Assembly (NCBI GenBank): GCA_046155285.1
Contig: JBJXEA010000001.1
Coordinates: forward strand, 5,161-69,160
Direction of reading: 5' to 3'
Source: CAILHX01 sp046155285
GTDB taxonomy: Bacteria; Pseudomonadota; Gammaproteobacteria; Burkholderiales; Methylophilaceae
DNA: 64,000 nt
Position numbers and translations under genes: made by a program
Notes under the pieces: generated by a model
Told to the model about the DNA's origin: nothing
What the model saw: the letters and a program-made list of their open reading frames with translations, nothing else
The model's database searches: none
Part shown: positions 1 to 7,381 of the stretch, piece by piece
Numbering within the stretch: the stretch's first letter is position 1
Layout: each line of letters starts with the position of its first letter

Positions 1-1228
1 CCCACACCGAATGGCGGCGAATATGCGCCGACACAATGCCGACCCGTATCGGCGCTTGTGCGCTTGGCGGCAGCCAATGTGGGGTTAATCCTTGCCGAGT
101 TTGCCAACGCGCCATCAACTCGCAACTGAGCTTGCCAAATGTTTCCAACAAAGCACGATTATTGTCTGCTTGATAGGCCAAAAAGAACGGCAAAATCTCA
201 CCCACAATGGCGGTTTCATCGTCACAGATATGGCTGGTAAGTGAAGCTTGTAATGATGCCAGCTCATGCCCGAATTGCGTCCTGGCGTGAGCCACTTGTT
301 CAGCACTTTGCGCAAACACTGGCACATGCGCCAATAAACACTTTAGTTTGAGGGTGAGCGACTGTGGATTAAGCTGGAGCGCCGCATTAAAGCTCGCTAA
401 AGCTGCTTGCTGCTCGCCGATGTCAAGCAGGGCCTCAGCCCGACTGGCATAAGCATCCACAAAGTCTGGCTTGAGCGCTAAGGCAGCATCATAGCTGGCA
501 AGCGCCTCTTGATAGCGCCGTAAACTCCGCAAAGCATTACCTCGATTATGCAGCGCGGGGATGTCATGCGGGCTAAGACTTAAAATATGACTAAAGCTGA
601 CAAGCGCCGCTTCATGTTGTCGCGCGGCTTGCAATACGGCACCATAGTTATTGAGCGTACTAATGTCGTCAGGACTCATCTCCAGCGCTGTTTTATAACT
701 GACAAGCGCTTCATCATGACGTTGCAGAATACGCAACACATCACCACGATTTTTATGGAAAAACGGTTCTTTAGGTTTGAGCTTGATGCCACGTTCAAAG
801 CTCGCCAGCGCTTCCGCATTGCGCCCCAAAGCTTGCTGGCTAATAGCTAGATTATTGATTGCCTGAAAGAAATCAGGCCGCAACTTTAATAGGCGCTCAT
901 AATTCTTCAACGCTTCTTCATGTTGCTGCAAGCCTTGCAGCGCATTCGCCAAATTAAATAACGCGTTGATTTCTTTGCCATTGATATTCACCGCCCGCCG
1001 CATTAAATCAACCGCCAAGGCCAATCGCCCAGTTTGCGAGGCAAGCAGCCCCAGCAAATGCAAAGCATCAAAATTGTGCGGCTGAACTTGCAGCACCTGC
1101 GTATAAAGCGCCTCCGCTTCTGCTGCCTTGCCTTGGTTGTGCAAAGCCACCGCTTGCTGCAATAGCGCGAGTACGTTGTGCTGTGGCTTGGTGTGCGACT
1201 TATGGAATAAATGCGGTGGTTTTGCCAA
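1..1228 (-). CDS. TPR-repeat protein with GT41 (O-GlcNAc transferase/SPINDLY-type) domain, partial
   Basis: The 409 codons visible run off the left edge of the window. I read a TTG start at 1226-1228 because CAGGAG lies 6 bases upstream (1235-1240) and the frame then stays open to the window edge. The protein begins LAKPPHLFHKS and contains about eight tetratricopeptide repeats with the usual A-x3-Y/F and P-D/N pattern, for example LRPDFFQAINNLA, LKPDFVDAYASRA and LNPQSLTLKLK. After a helical linker it ends at the window edge in PIRVGIVSAHIRRHSVW. That resembles the first strand of the Glyco_transf_41 catalytic domain (typical form RIGYVSxDFRxHxV). Members of this family transfer a sugar to protein side chains or build glycans; the substrate here is unknown. 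It sits downstream of ovoAB in the same direction, separated by a hairpin. The TPR assignment is firm; GT41 rests on one short motif. Confidence 0.8.
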   Translation of the reverse strand, partial: MAKPPHLFHKSHTKPQHNVLALLQQAVALHNQGKAAEAEALYTQVLQVQPHNFDALHLLGLLASQTGRLALAVDLMRRAVNINGKEINALFNLANALQGLQQHEEALKNYERLLKLRPDFFQAINNLAISQQALGRNAEALASFERGIKLKPKEPFFHKNRGDVLRILQRHDEALVSYKTALEMSPDDISTLNNYGAVLQAARQHEAALVSFSHILSLSPHDIPALHNRGNALRSLRRYQEALASYDAALALKPDFVDAYASRAEALLDIGEQQAALASFNAALQLNPQSLTLKLKCLLAHVPVFAQSAEQVAHARTQFGHELASLQASLTSHICDDETAIVGEILPFFLAYQADNNRALLETFGKLSCELMARWQTRQGLTPHWLPPSAQAPIRVGIVSAHIRRHSVW

Positions 1229-1263
1229 TGAAAACTCCTGAAAACTGATACTGAAAACTCAAT

Positions 1264-1311
1264 GGAAGAGGCTGATGTAGATGAGCTTAACATCTGCATC
1301 AGCCCTCTTCC
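1264..1311 (-). terminator. Long hairpin after ovoB, probable terminator
   Basis: Two arms of about 20 bases (1264-1283 and 1291-1311) pair around a 7-base loop, with one bulged C and one G-T wobble. The hairpin starts 8 bases beyond the ovoB stop codon. There is no proper U-tract, only short T runs further on, so it could equally be an mRNA-stabilising 3' structure or an attenuator that reduces read-through into the TPR gene. Confidence 0.5.
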
Positions 1312-1318
1312 GAATTAT

Positions 1319-2482
1319 TCAGTCTAGCGAATCTGCAATGCGCTCCAAAGCGTGCATGATGACTTTTCGTGGTGCGGCGATATTCATGCGCATGAAGCCG
1401 CTACCAACTTCTCCAAACACGATGCCCGGGCTTAAGCCAACACCCGCTTTAAGCACAAAAAACTCCTTAAGCTGTTTGTCGCTCATCGCTAACTTTCGGC
1501 AATCCAGCCACAGCATATAAGTGCCTTCAGCTTCTATCAGCTGAATCTGCGGCAACCGTGTTTGCAAAAACTCCCGCACCGCATCGCGTGTAGTGGCAAG
1601 ATAAGCCATGAGCGCATCCAGCCAAGGCTCACCGCCATTGTAGGAGGCGATGAAGGCAGTGATGCTGAAAGGGTTGGCGGGGCTGACATGCAACAAGCCA
1701 AAAGCCTTGTTGATGGCGGCGCGATGTGCCGGATTAGGCACGATGAGTGCAGATAAACCAAGACCGGGGATGTTGAAGGTTTTGCTGGGTGCAACGGTGG
1801 TGATGACATTATCACTCGCGCCTTGCAGCCTTGCCAGTGGGATGTGCTGATTGCCCGGATACAGCAAATCGGCATGAATCTCATCCGACAAAACAAGCAC
1901 ATCATAGCGTCTGGCAATCGCCAGCAGCTCATGCAGTTCCTGAGCACTCCACACCCGCCCAACCGGGTTGTGTGGAGAGCAAAGCAACAGCAAACGCACA
2001 CCCTGCGCCGCGCATTGTTCAAAATGTTCGAGATCAAAACTGTAGCGCCCACGTTCCAATTTGAGCGGATTCTCTATCAGTTTTCTACCAGTTTCGGTAA
2101 CACATGACATGAAGGGAAAGTACACCGGCGGTTGCACAATCACGCCGTCACCCGCTTGGGAAAACGCTGCTACTGCGGCGTACAAAGATGGCACTACGCC
2201 GGGTGCCATGACTATCCACTCACGCTCAATCTGCCAATCGTGACGGCGTTGTAGCCAGCTCATCAAAGCCACATACAATTCATCAGGAAATTGGGTGTAA
2301 CCGTAAATCGGATGCGCCGCTCTAGCCTGCAACGCCTCGGTCACCGCTTGTGGCGCGGCAAAATCCATATCCGCCACCCACAAGGGAATAACATCTTCTC
2401 GCCCAAAATATGCGGCGCGACCGTCCCATTTGACGCTGTGCGTACCTGCACGTGAAATTTCGCGGTCAAAATCGAAGCTCAT
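1319..2482 (-). CDS. ovoB: PLP-dependent C-S lyase, PatB/MalY family, probable OvoB
   Basis: This 387-residue fold-type I PLP enzyme has the length and motifs of the MalY/PatB C-S lyases. SDEIHADL contains the Asp that pairs with the pyridine nitrogen (about residue 200). PSKTFNIPGL carries the Schiff-base lysine (about residue 234). SPHNPVGRVW is the substrate-binding loop. PatB enzymes cleave the C-S bond of cysteine conjugates to release a thiol, pyruvate and ammonia. Its ATG overlaps the stop of the upstream ovoA gene in an ATGA, so the two are translationally coupled. In ovothiol biosynthesis OvoB removes the cysteine moiety from the histidyl-cysteine sulfoxide made by OvoA. The OvoB role therefore comes from the context; the sequence alone would also fit cystathionine beta-lyase. 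Confidence 0.85.
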   Translation of the reverse strand: MSFDFDREISRAGTHSVKWDGRAAYFGREDVIPLWVADMDFAAPQAVTEALQARAAHPIYGYTQFPDELYVALMSWLQRRHDWQIEREWIVMAPGVVPSLYAAVAAFSQAGDGVIVQPPVYFPFMSCVTETGRKLIENPLKLERGRYSFDLEHFEQCAAQGVRLLLLCSPHNPVGRVWSAQELHELLAIARRYDVLVLSDEIHADLLYPGNQHIPLARLQGASDNVITTVAPSKTFNIPGLGLSALIVPNPAHRAAINKAFGLLHVSPANPFSITAFIASYNGGEPWLDALMAYLATTRDAVREFLQTRLPQIQLIEAEGTYMLWLDCRKLAMSDKQLKEFFVLKAGVGLSPGIVFGEVGSGFMRMNIAAPRKVIMHALERIADSLD

Positions 2483-4590
2483 GCGATGCGTTCCCAGACC
2501 GAGACTTCGGCCAAAGTATGCTGAAATTTACGCTTGGTTTCACGAATCACAAACGCGACTTCCAGCGGTTCTTGCACCAAGCGGAAGTGATTTCCCAGCA
2601 ACAGTTTCAAGCCGTCTAGCGTGGTGAAATTCTCACCATCTTTTTTATAAGCGCCTATCCATTCCTCACGCCGTGTATGCTCTTCCAGCCAAGTATAGGG
2701 CGAGGTAATCATGAGCAGTCCGCCCAGATTAAGCCGCTCGTGGATGGTCGAGAGGAATTTTGCAGGGCTGTACAGCCGGTCTATGAGATTGGCCGCCAGA
2801 ATAAAATCGTAGCCGGTCAATGGTGGCTTGAGGTTGCAGGCATCGCCTTGATAGAACTCAACCTTGTGACGCACATCTTCCAAACCCAGATTCGCTAATG
2901 TACGCTCATGATAAGAGCGCAGCTCGCCCTCATCCGTTAAGGTATAGCGCATCACCCCTTGCTCGGCCAATTGCACACCCAGTCCGATGAAACGTGCCGA
3001 AAAATCTACGCCCGTCACTTGATCAAAATGCCGTGCCAGCTCAAATGTGGCGCGGCCAGTGGCACAACCAAGGTCTAGTGCGCGTTGTGCTGGTTTATTT
3101 CCCATGGCAGTAATCGCCAGCTGTGCGAGTGTCTTGGGGAAATTAGGCACGCCAAAATAGGTTTCGCCGTAATGGAACTCGGCATATTCTGAAAGCAGTT
3201 TATCCGTTTCGTAGACTGAAGAAACCGTCACCGCTGGCGCATCTGCCACTACATAACGGAAACCTGCATACTGGAAGAAATGACGGCGAAAAGCATAACG
3301 TGCGCTTTTGATAGCCTCATTGCCACAAGACGCCCAGCTGCCACCCTTGAGCAGATTGTGGCGGTTATCAAAAGTGGGCGCGGTGAAGTCGTCATAGAGC
3401 GGATGCACCTCAAACCCTTCAAACGGGTAGATGGGTGTTTCTGTCCATTGCCAGACGTTACCCACTAAGTCAAAAAACTCACCGTGCTGAAATTCATTGA
3501 CTGGGCAAGGCGATGCCCAGTGGTCTAAATGCAGATTAGCGTTGGCCTTTTCAGAGCCGATTTCTTCAACCCTGCTGGCCTCGTATAAACGATACCACTC
3601 GTCTTCACTCGGCAGCCTGATTGGCTGCCCGGTTTGCTCGGCCTTCCAGTTGCAGAAAGCCTTGGCTTCGTGATAATTGACCTCCACCGGCCAATCCCAA
3701 GGCATGGCAAGCTCCTCAGTCAGCAAACGCAAACGCCAACTTTCACCTGCTTGAACCCAAAAAGTTGGATGCTGTGCCTTGGCGTAGTTTTTCCATTCAC
3801 GCCCTTCTTCTTCCCAATGCACATCCGAAGCGTAACCATCGGCTTCAACGAAAGGCAAAAATTCGCTATTGCTGACTAGGAATTGCGCAGCTTGGAAGGC
3901 CGAAACATCGCCCACATGACGGCCATATTCATTGTCCCAGCCATAATAAGCATCACTTTTGTCTTTACCCAAAGTCACCGTACCAGCGGCGATGTCAATC
4001 AATGTATTTTGTGGTGCAAGCCCAGTTTTTCGGCAGGGTTGCCAATTGGGATGCGGCTTGACCAGCGCCAGCGATTGTTGCCGAATCAGTACTGACGAGG
4101 TTTCCAAGTGGATGCGCTCATGCTCAATGCCCATCACAATCGGCCACCAAGCGTTATCCCAATCTATCGGCAGCGTTAAAGGAAGCGTGTCAATCAGCTC
4201 CAACACGGCGGCACGCACCAGGTCACGATACGCCTGCACTTCGCTAGGTTTAGGCCAGTCATAACTGCCGTCATTGAGATCATCCCAACTCATCTCATCC
4301 ACGCCCACCGCAAACATGGATTCAAATTTCAGATTGATGCGCTGCTTCAACAACCCGGCCAGCACCAGCTTGTTCAGAAAGAAAGTAGCGGTATGCCCAT
4401 AGTAGAAAATCAATGGATGACGCAGCGAGATAGGCTTTATCCACCAAGCGTCATTGCCATTAAGTGTTTGAAACAGTTCTTCGTAGCGATCGAAAGTCGC
4501 CAGAAAATAGTCGCGGATTTGCTGGCGAAGACATTCGGCATCAGTGCCAGCAAGACTCAAAGTGCGGGGGAAAAGTTTAGATTTCATCAT
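2479..4590 (-). CDS. ovoA: 5-histidylcysteine sulfoxide synthase/4-mercaptohistidine N-methyltransferase (OvoA)
   Basis: The 703-residue protein has three parts in the OvoA order. An N-terminal DinB-like helical domain (about 1-185) carries the probable iron-binding histidines H66 and the HERIH pair at 157-161. An FGE/sulfatase-modifying-factor domain (about 195-450) contains RLPSEDEWYRLYE, DLVGNVWQWTET and LLKGGSWAS. A SAM methyltransferase domain (about 455-703) has motif I as LDLGCATG near residue 505. OvoA couples cysteine to histidine at C5 using oxygen and non-haem iron, and later N-methylates the imidazole of 5-thiohistidine to form ovothiol A. EgtB of ergothioneine synthesis is related but normally lacks the fused methyltransferase. 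It is the first gene of a two-gene operon with ovoB. Two adjacent ATG codons (4590 and 4587) could serve as start; neither has a clear Shine-Dalgarno sequence. Confidence 0.9.
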   Translation of the reverse strand: MMKSKLFPRTLSLAGTDAECLRQQIRDYFLATFDRYEELFQTLNGNDAWWIKPISLRHPLIFYYGHTATFFLNKLVLAGLLKQRINLKFESMFAVGVDEMSWDDLNDGSYDWPKPSEVQAYRDLVRAAVLELIDTLPLTLPIDWDNAWWPIVMGIEHERIHLETSSVLIRQQSLALVKPHPNWQPCRKTGLAPQNTLIDIAAGTVTLGKDKSDAYYGWDNEYGRHVGDVSAFQAAQFLVSNSEFLPFVEADGYASDVHWEEEGREWKNYAKAQHPTFWVQAGESWRLRLLTEELAMPWDWPVEVNYHEAKAFCNWKAEQTGQPIRLPSEDEWYRLYEASRVEEIGSEKANANLHLDHWASPCPVNEFQHGEFFDLVGNVWQWTETPIYPFEGFEVHPLYDDFTAPTFDNRHNLLKGGSWASCGNEAIKSARYAFRRHFFQYAGFRYVVADAPAVTVSSVYETDKLLSEYAEFHYGETYFGVPNFPKTLAQLAITAMGNKPAQRALDLGCATGRATFELARHFDQVTGVDFSARFIGLGVQLAEQGVMRYTLTDEGELRSYHERTLANLGLEDVRHKVEFYQGDACNLKPPLTGYDFILAANLIDRLYSPAKFLSTIHERLNLGGLLMITSPYTWLEEHTRREEWIGAYKKDGENFTTLDGLKLLLGNHFRLVQEPLEVAFVIRETKRKFQHTLAEVSVWERIA

Positions 4591-4683
4591 AATAGGCGCT
4601 TGAACAATGATGGTCTGACGAACAGCTTGGCGGCAAGTTCAACTCAGAAAAGAGACTTACGGCTCCGAGATGGCTCGCAAATT

Positions 4684-4772
4684 TGGTGCCCGGGACCGGA
4701 ATCGAACCGGTACGCCGTTTTCACAGCGAGGGATTTTAAGTCCCTTGTGTCTACCTATTTCACCACCCGGGC
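4684..4772 (-). tRNA. tRNA-Leu (UAA)
   Basis: Read on the minus strand, the 89-base gene begins GCCCGGGTGGTG and ends CCCGGGCACCA, so the acceptor stem closes perfectly and CCA is encoded. The anticodon loop is CTTAAAA within a GGGA/TCCC stem, giving anticodon UAA. The long variable arm expected of a class II leucine tRNA is present, and the T-loop GGTTCGATTCC is standard. It lies between ovoA and thyA as a single gene. Confidence 0.97.
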
Positions 4773-4804
4773 TTTACTTCTAAAAGGCGCGGAATTGTAT
4801 CACG

Positions 4805-5599
4805 CTACACCGCGACTGCGGCCTTGATTGGCGGATGTGGGTCGTAGTTTTCCAGCGTAAAATCTTCAAACTTGAAAGCAAAAATGTCTTGCACTTCGGC
4901 GTTGATACGCATCGTGGGCAGGCTGCGAGTTGACCTTGATAACTGCTCCTGGGTTTGCTCTAGATGATTCAAATACAAATGCGCGTCGCCCAAAGTATGT
5001 ACAAAATCACCCAATTTCAAACCGCACACTTGCGCCACCATCATGGTCAGCAGGGCATAGGAAGCAATGTTGAATGGCACACCGAGAAAGATGTCGGCGC
5101 TGCGCTGATAAAGCTGGCACGAGAGCTTGCCGTCCGCCACGTAGAATTGGAAAAACGCATGGCAAGGCGGAAGTTTCATCTGGTCTACGTCGGCCACATT
5201 CCACGCCGAAACAATCAAGCGCCGCGAATCAGGATTATTCTTAATCATGTTCACCACTTGGCTGATTTGGTCTATGTGCGTGCCATCCGGCTTAGGCCAG
5301 TTGCGCCACTGATAGCCATAAACCGGTCCAAGATTGCCTTTCTCATCCGCCCATTCGTCCCAAATGGACACGCCATTTTCTTGAAGGTAAGCAATGTTGG
5401 TGCTGCCCTGCAAGAACCACAGCAGCTCATGAATAATGGATTTGAGGTGGACTTTTTTGGTGGTGAGTAGAGGAAAACCTTGTGCTAAATCGAAGCGCAT
5501 TTGATAGCCGAAAACCGAGATCGTACCCGTACCGGTACGATCTTGTTTTTTGTTGCCATATTCGAGAACGTGGCGCATTAAATCGAGGTATTGCTGCAT
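4805..5599 (-). CDS. thyA: Thymidylate synthase
   Basis: This 264-residue protein has the exact length of Escherichia coli ThyA. It methylates dUMP to dTMP with methylene-tetrahydrofolate. The catalytic cysteine is C146 in LPPCHAFFQFYV, the phosphate-binding arginine loop is in DSRRLIVSAWN, and the C-terminal PPIKAAVAV matches the closing tail of the family. The start ATG lies 8 bases from the left inverted repeat of the neighbouring GIY-YIG cassette, so any promoter must lie within or beyond that cassette, or transcription continues from thrC. The partner dfrA/folA gene usually found beside thyA is absent; the tRNA gene follows instead. Confidence 0.97.
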   Translation of the reverse strand: MQQYLDLMRHVLEYGNKKQDRTGTGTISVFGYQMRFDLAQGFPLLTTKKVHLKSIIHELLWFLQGSTNIAYLQENGVSIWDEWADEKGNLGPVYGYQWRNWPKPDGTHIDQISQVVNMIKNNPDSRRLIVSAWNVADVDQMKLPPCHAFFQFYVADGKLSCQLYQRSADIFLGVPFNIASYALLTMMVAQVCGLKLGDFVHTLGDAHLYLNHLEQTQEQLSRSTRSLPTMRINAEVQDIFAFKFEDFTLENYDPHPPIKAAVAV

Positions 5600-5606
5600 T
5601 ATCGGT

Positions 5607-5634
5607 CGTCATTCTGGCGTAGGCCAGAATCCAG
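5607..5634 (+). repeat. Left arm of inverted repeat flanking the GIY-YIG gene
   Basis: This 28-base repeat, CGTCATTCTGGCGTAGGCC followed by AGAATCCAG, is the reverse complement of 5931-5958 with a single mismatch. It is also self-complementary (ATTCTGGC/GCCAGAAT), so it can form its own hairpin. It directly abuts the stop codon of the GIY-YIG gene. Palindromes of this CGTCATTCxGGC...GCCxGAATCCAG type are common dispersed REP-like repeats in proteobacteria. Confidence 0.85.
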
Positions 5635-5919
5635 TCAAGTAAGTTGAGAGTATAAATCTAGCCAGTTAGGATTCATCTGTTCAATGAGGCGAATTTTCCA
5701 CATTCGCTGCCAATACTTTAGTGTTTTTTCGCGAGTAATCGCAGATAACATATTTTCATGCGCTTCATACCAAACTAAGCGGTGAACCTGATACTTCTTG
5801 GTAAATCCATCTGCAACATCGTTTTTATGCTGCCAGACCCGACTTAATAAATTAGAAGTAACCCCTATGTAAAGCGTACCGTTGCGTTCATTGGCTAAAA
5901 TGTAAACGTAAGCGCCCAT
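5635..5919 (-). CDS. Small GIY-YIG nuclease-family protein
   Basis: The 94-residue protein is a stand-alone GIY-YIG domain of the UvrC/YhbQ type. VYILANERNGTLYIGVTSNL carries the paired GIY-like and YIG motifs, R27 is the expected catalytic arginine, and E64 in ITREKTLKYW the metal-binding glutamate. Such domains cut DNA in homing and repair nucleases; the substrate of these short free-standing versions is not established. It is inserted between thrC and thyA. Its stop codon touches the left arm of an inverted repeat, and its start lies 11 bases from the right arm. The tight enclosure suggests that gene and repeats moved as a unit. Confidence 0.9.
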   Translation of the reverse strand: MGAYVYILANERNGTLYIGVTSNLLSRVWQHKNDVADGFTKKYQVHRLVWYEAHENMLSAITREKTLKYWQRMWKIRLIEQMNPNWLDLYSQLT

Positions 5920-5930
5920 AATTGGCTCGG

Positions 5931-5958
5931 CTGGATTCTGGCCTGCGCCAGAATGACG
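5931..5958 (+). repeat. Right arm of inverted repeat flanking the GIY-YIG gene
   Basis: The 28 bases are the inverted partner of 5607-5634 with one mismatch, and again contain an internal ATTCTGGC/GCCAGAAT dyad. The arm ends 1 base before the thrC stop codon, so the interval 5607-5958 fills nearly all the space between thrC and thyA. The dyad could also act as the transcription terminator of thrC. Confidence 0.85.
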
Positions 5959-5959
5959 G

Positions 5960-7381
5960 CTAAGTGTGACTCACGACAAACTGTTTCACCGCTTCCACAT
6001 CCACCTCCATCACCTCGCTTCGCTGTGGCAGCTTTTCCAAACCTTCCAACTCTTTGGGACGCCCCGGAACCACACCCAAAGCCTCTTTGATGGCATCTTC
6101 AAACTTTAGCGGCAGCGCAGTTTCTAGCACAATCATAGGCACGTTGTCATCAAGCTGCTCTAGCGCCACTTTCAAACCGTCAGCGGTATGCGGGTCTATC
6201 GCCACGCCGTACTTTTTGTAGGTATCGCGTATGGTTTTCATGCGGCTGTCGTGGTTGCTGCTGCCGGAAACAAAGCCGTAATCAGCCACTTTTTTCATTA
6301 AATCTTTCAGATCAAACTCGCCGCCTTGATCCACGCTGGCCCACAGTTCGCGCATCTTGGCGGCATCGTGCCCGACCAAATCGAACACGAAGCGCTCAAA
6401 GTTGGAGGCCTTGCTGATGTCCATAGACGGGCTGGAGGTGTGAAAAGTGTGCGTCGCACTTCTGGGGCGATATACGCCGGTTTTGAAGAACTCGTCCAGC
6501 ACGTCGTTTTCATTGGTGGCGACCACCAGATGGCGTATCGGCAAGCCCATCATGCGCGCCACATGCCCAGCACAGACGTTGCCAAAATTACCCGATGGCA
6601 CGGCAAAATCAACCTGTTCGCCATTGTTTTTGGTGACGGCAAAATAGCCTTTGAAGTAGTACACCACTTGCGCGGCAACGCGGCCCCAATTGATGGAGTT
6701 CACCGCACCGATTTTGTATTCTCGCTTGAACTTGGCATCGTTGGACACCGCTTTGACGATGTCCTGACAGTCATCAAACACGCCTTTGACGGCGATGTTG
6801 AAGATATTGGGATCGTTCAGGCTGAACATCTGCGCGGTTTGAAATCGACTCATTTTTTCATGCGGCGACAGCATAAACACGCGTATGCCTTTTTTGCCGC
6901 GCATGGCGTATTCGGCGGATGAACCGGTGTCCCCAGAGGTTGCGCCCAATATATTTGTGGTCTGTCCCCTTTTAGCTAGTACGTACTCGAACAAGTTGCC
7001 GAGTAGCTGCATCGCCATGTCCTTAAACGCCAGCGTGGGGCCGTTGGAGAGTGAGAGCAGGTGCAGGTCTTTTTCTAAAGTGAACACGGGAGTGATGTCG
7101 TCGCTGCTTTGGCCTTCGCAGGCGAAGCCAAACACCTCGGAGGTGTAGGTTTTGTCTATCAATGCTTTAAGGTCGTCGGGCGGAATGTCGTCCATAAACA
7201 GAGACAGCACGGCAAAAGCCAAATCCCGATAATTCATGCCGCGCATGGCTTTCAGCTCGGCTTTGCTGACTTGCGGATAGCTTTTTGGCATGTATAAACC
7301 GCCGTCAGGTGCTAAGCCGCCGAGCAAAATGTCGCTAAAATTTAATGCTGGCGAATCGCCACGGGTGCTGATGTATTTCAT
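5960..7381 (-). CDS. thrC: Threonine synthase
   Basis: This 473-residue PLP enzyme converts O-phosphohomoserine to threonine and phosphate. The PLP lysine is K120 in GPTLAFKDMAMQ, the phosphate-binding loop is NILGATSGDTGS, and the N-terminal MKYISTRG is typical of the long proteobacterial form. Its start overlaps the hom stop by 4 bases (7378-7381), giving a hom-thrC operon for the last threonine steps. An oddity is that codons 137-142 (KRGQTT) are encoded by AAAAGGGGACAGACCAC, a 17-base motif that recurs twice more in non-coding DNA of this window. Confidence 0.97.
   Translation of the reverse strand: MKYISTRGDSPALNFSDILLGGLAPDGGLYMPKSYPQVSKAELKAMRGMNYRDLAFAVLSLFMDDIPPDDLKALIDKTYTSEVFGFACEGQSSDDITPVFTLEKDLHLLSLSNGPTLAFKDMAMQLLGNLFEYVLAKRGQTTNILGATSGDTGSSAEYAMRGKKGIRVFMLSPHEKMSRFQTAQMFSLNDPNIFNIAVKGVFDDCQDIVKAVSNDAKFKREYKIGAVNSINWGRVAAQVVYYFKGYFAVTKNNGEQVDFAVPSGNFGNVCAGHVARMMGLPIRHLVVATNENDVLDEFFKTGVYRPRSATHTFHTSSPSMDISKASNFERFVFDLVGHDAAKMRELWASVDQGGEFDLKDLMKKVADYGFVSGSSNHDSRMKTIRDTYKKYGVAIDPHTADGLKVALEQLDDNVPMIVLETALPLKFEDAIKEALGVVPGRPKELEGLEKLPQRSEVMEVDVEAVKQFVVSHT

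Noticed and set aside
1003..1299. 98-codon minus-strand frame with an ATG start near the TPR gene
   Set aside because: The neighbouring frame encodes unmistakable TPR repeats from a TTG with a good ribosome site; this ATG frame is out of phase with it.
5635..5919. GIY-YIG gene as an intron-encoded homing nuclease
   Set aside because: It lies between genes, not inside one, and there is no intron or intein boundary; the inverted repeats suggest another type of cassette.
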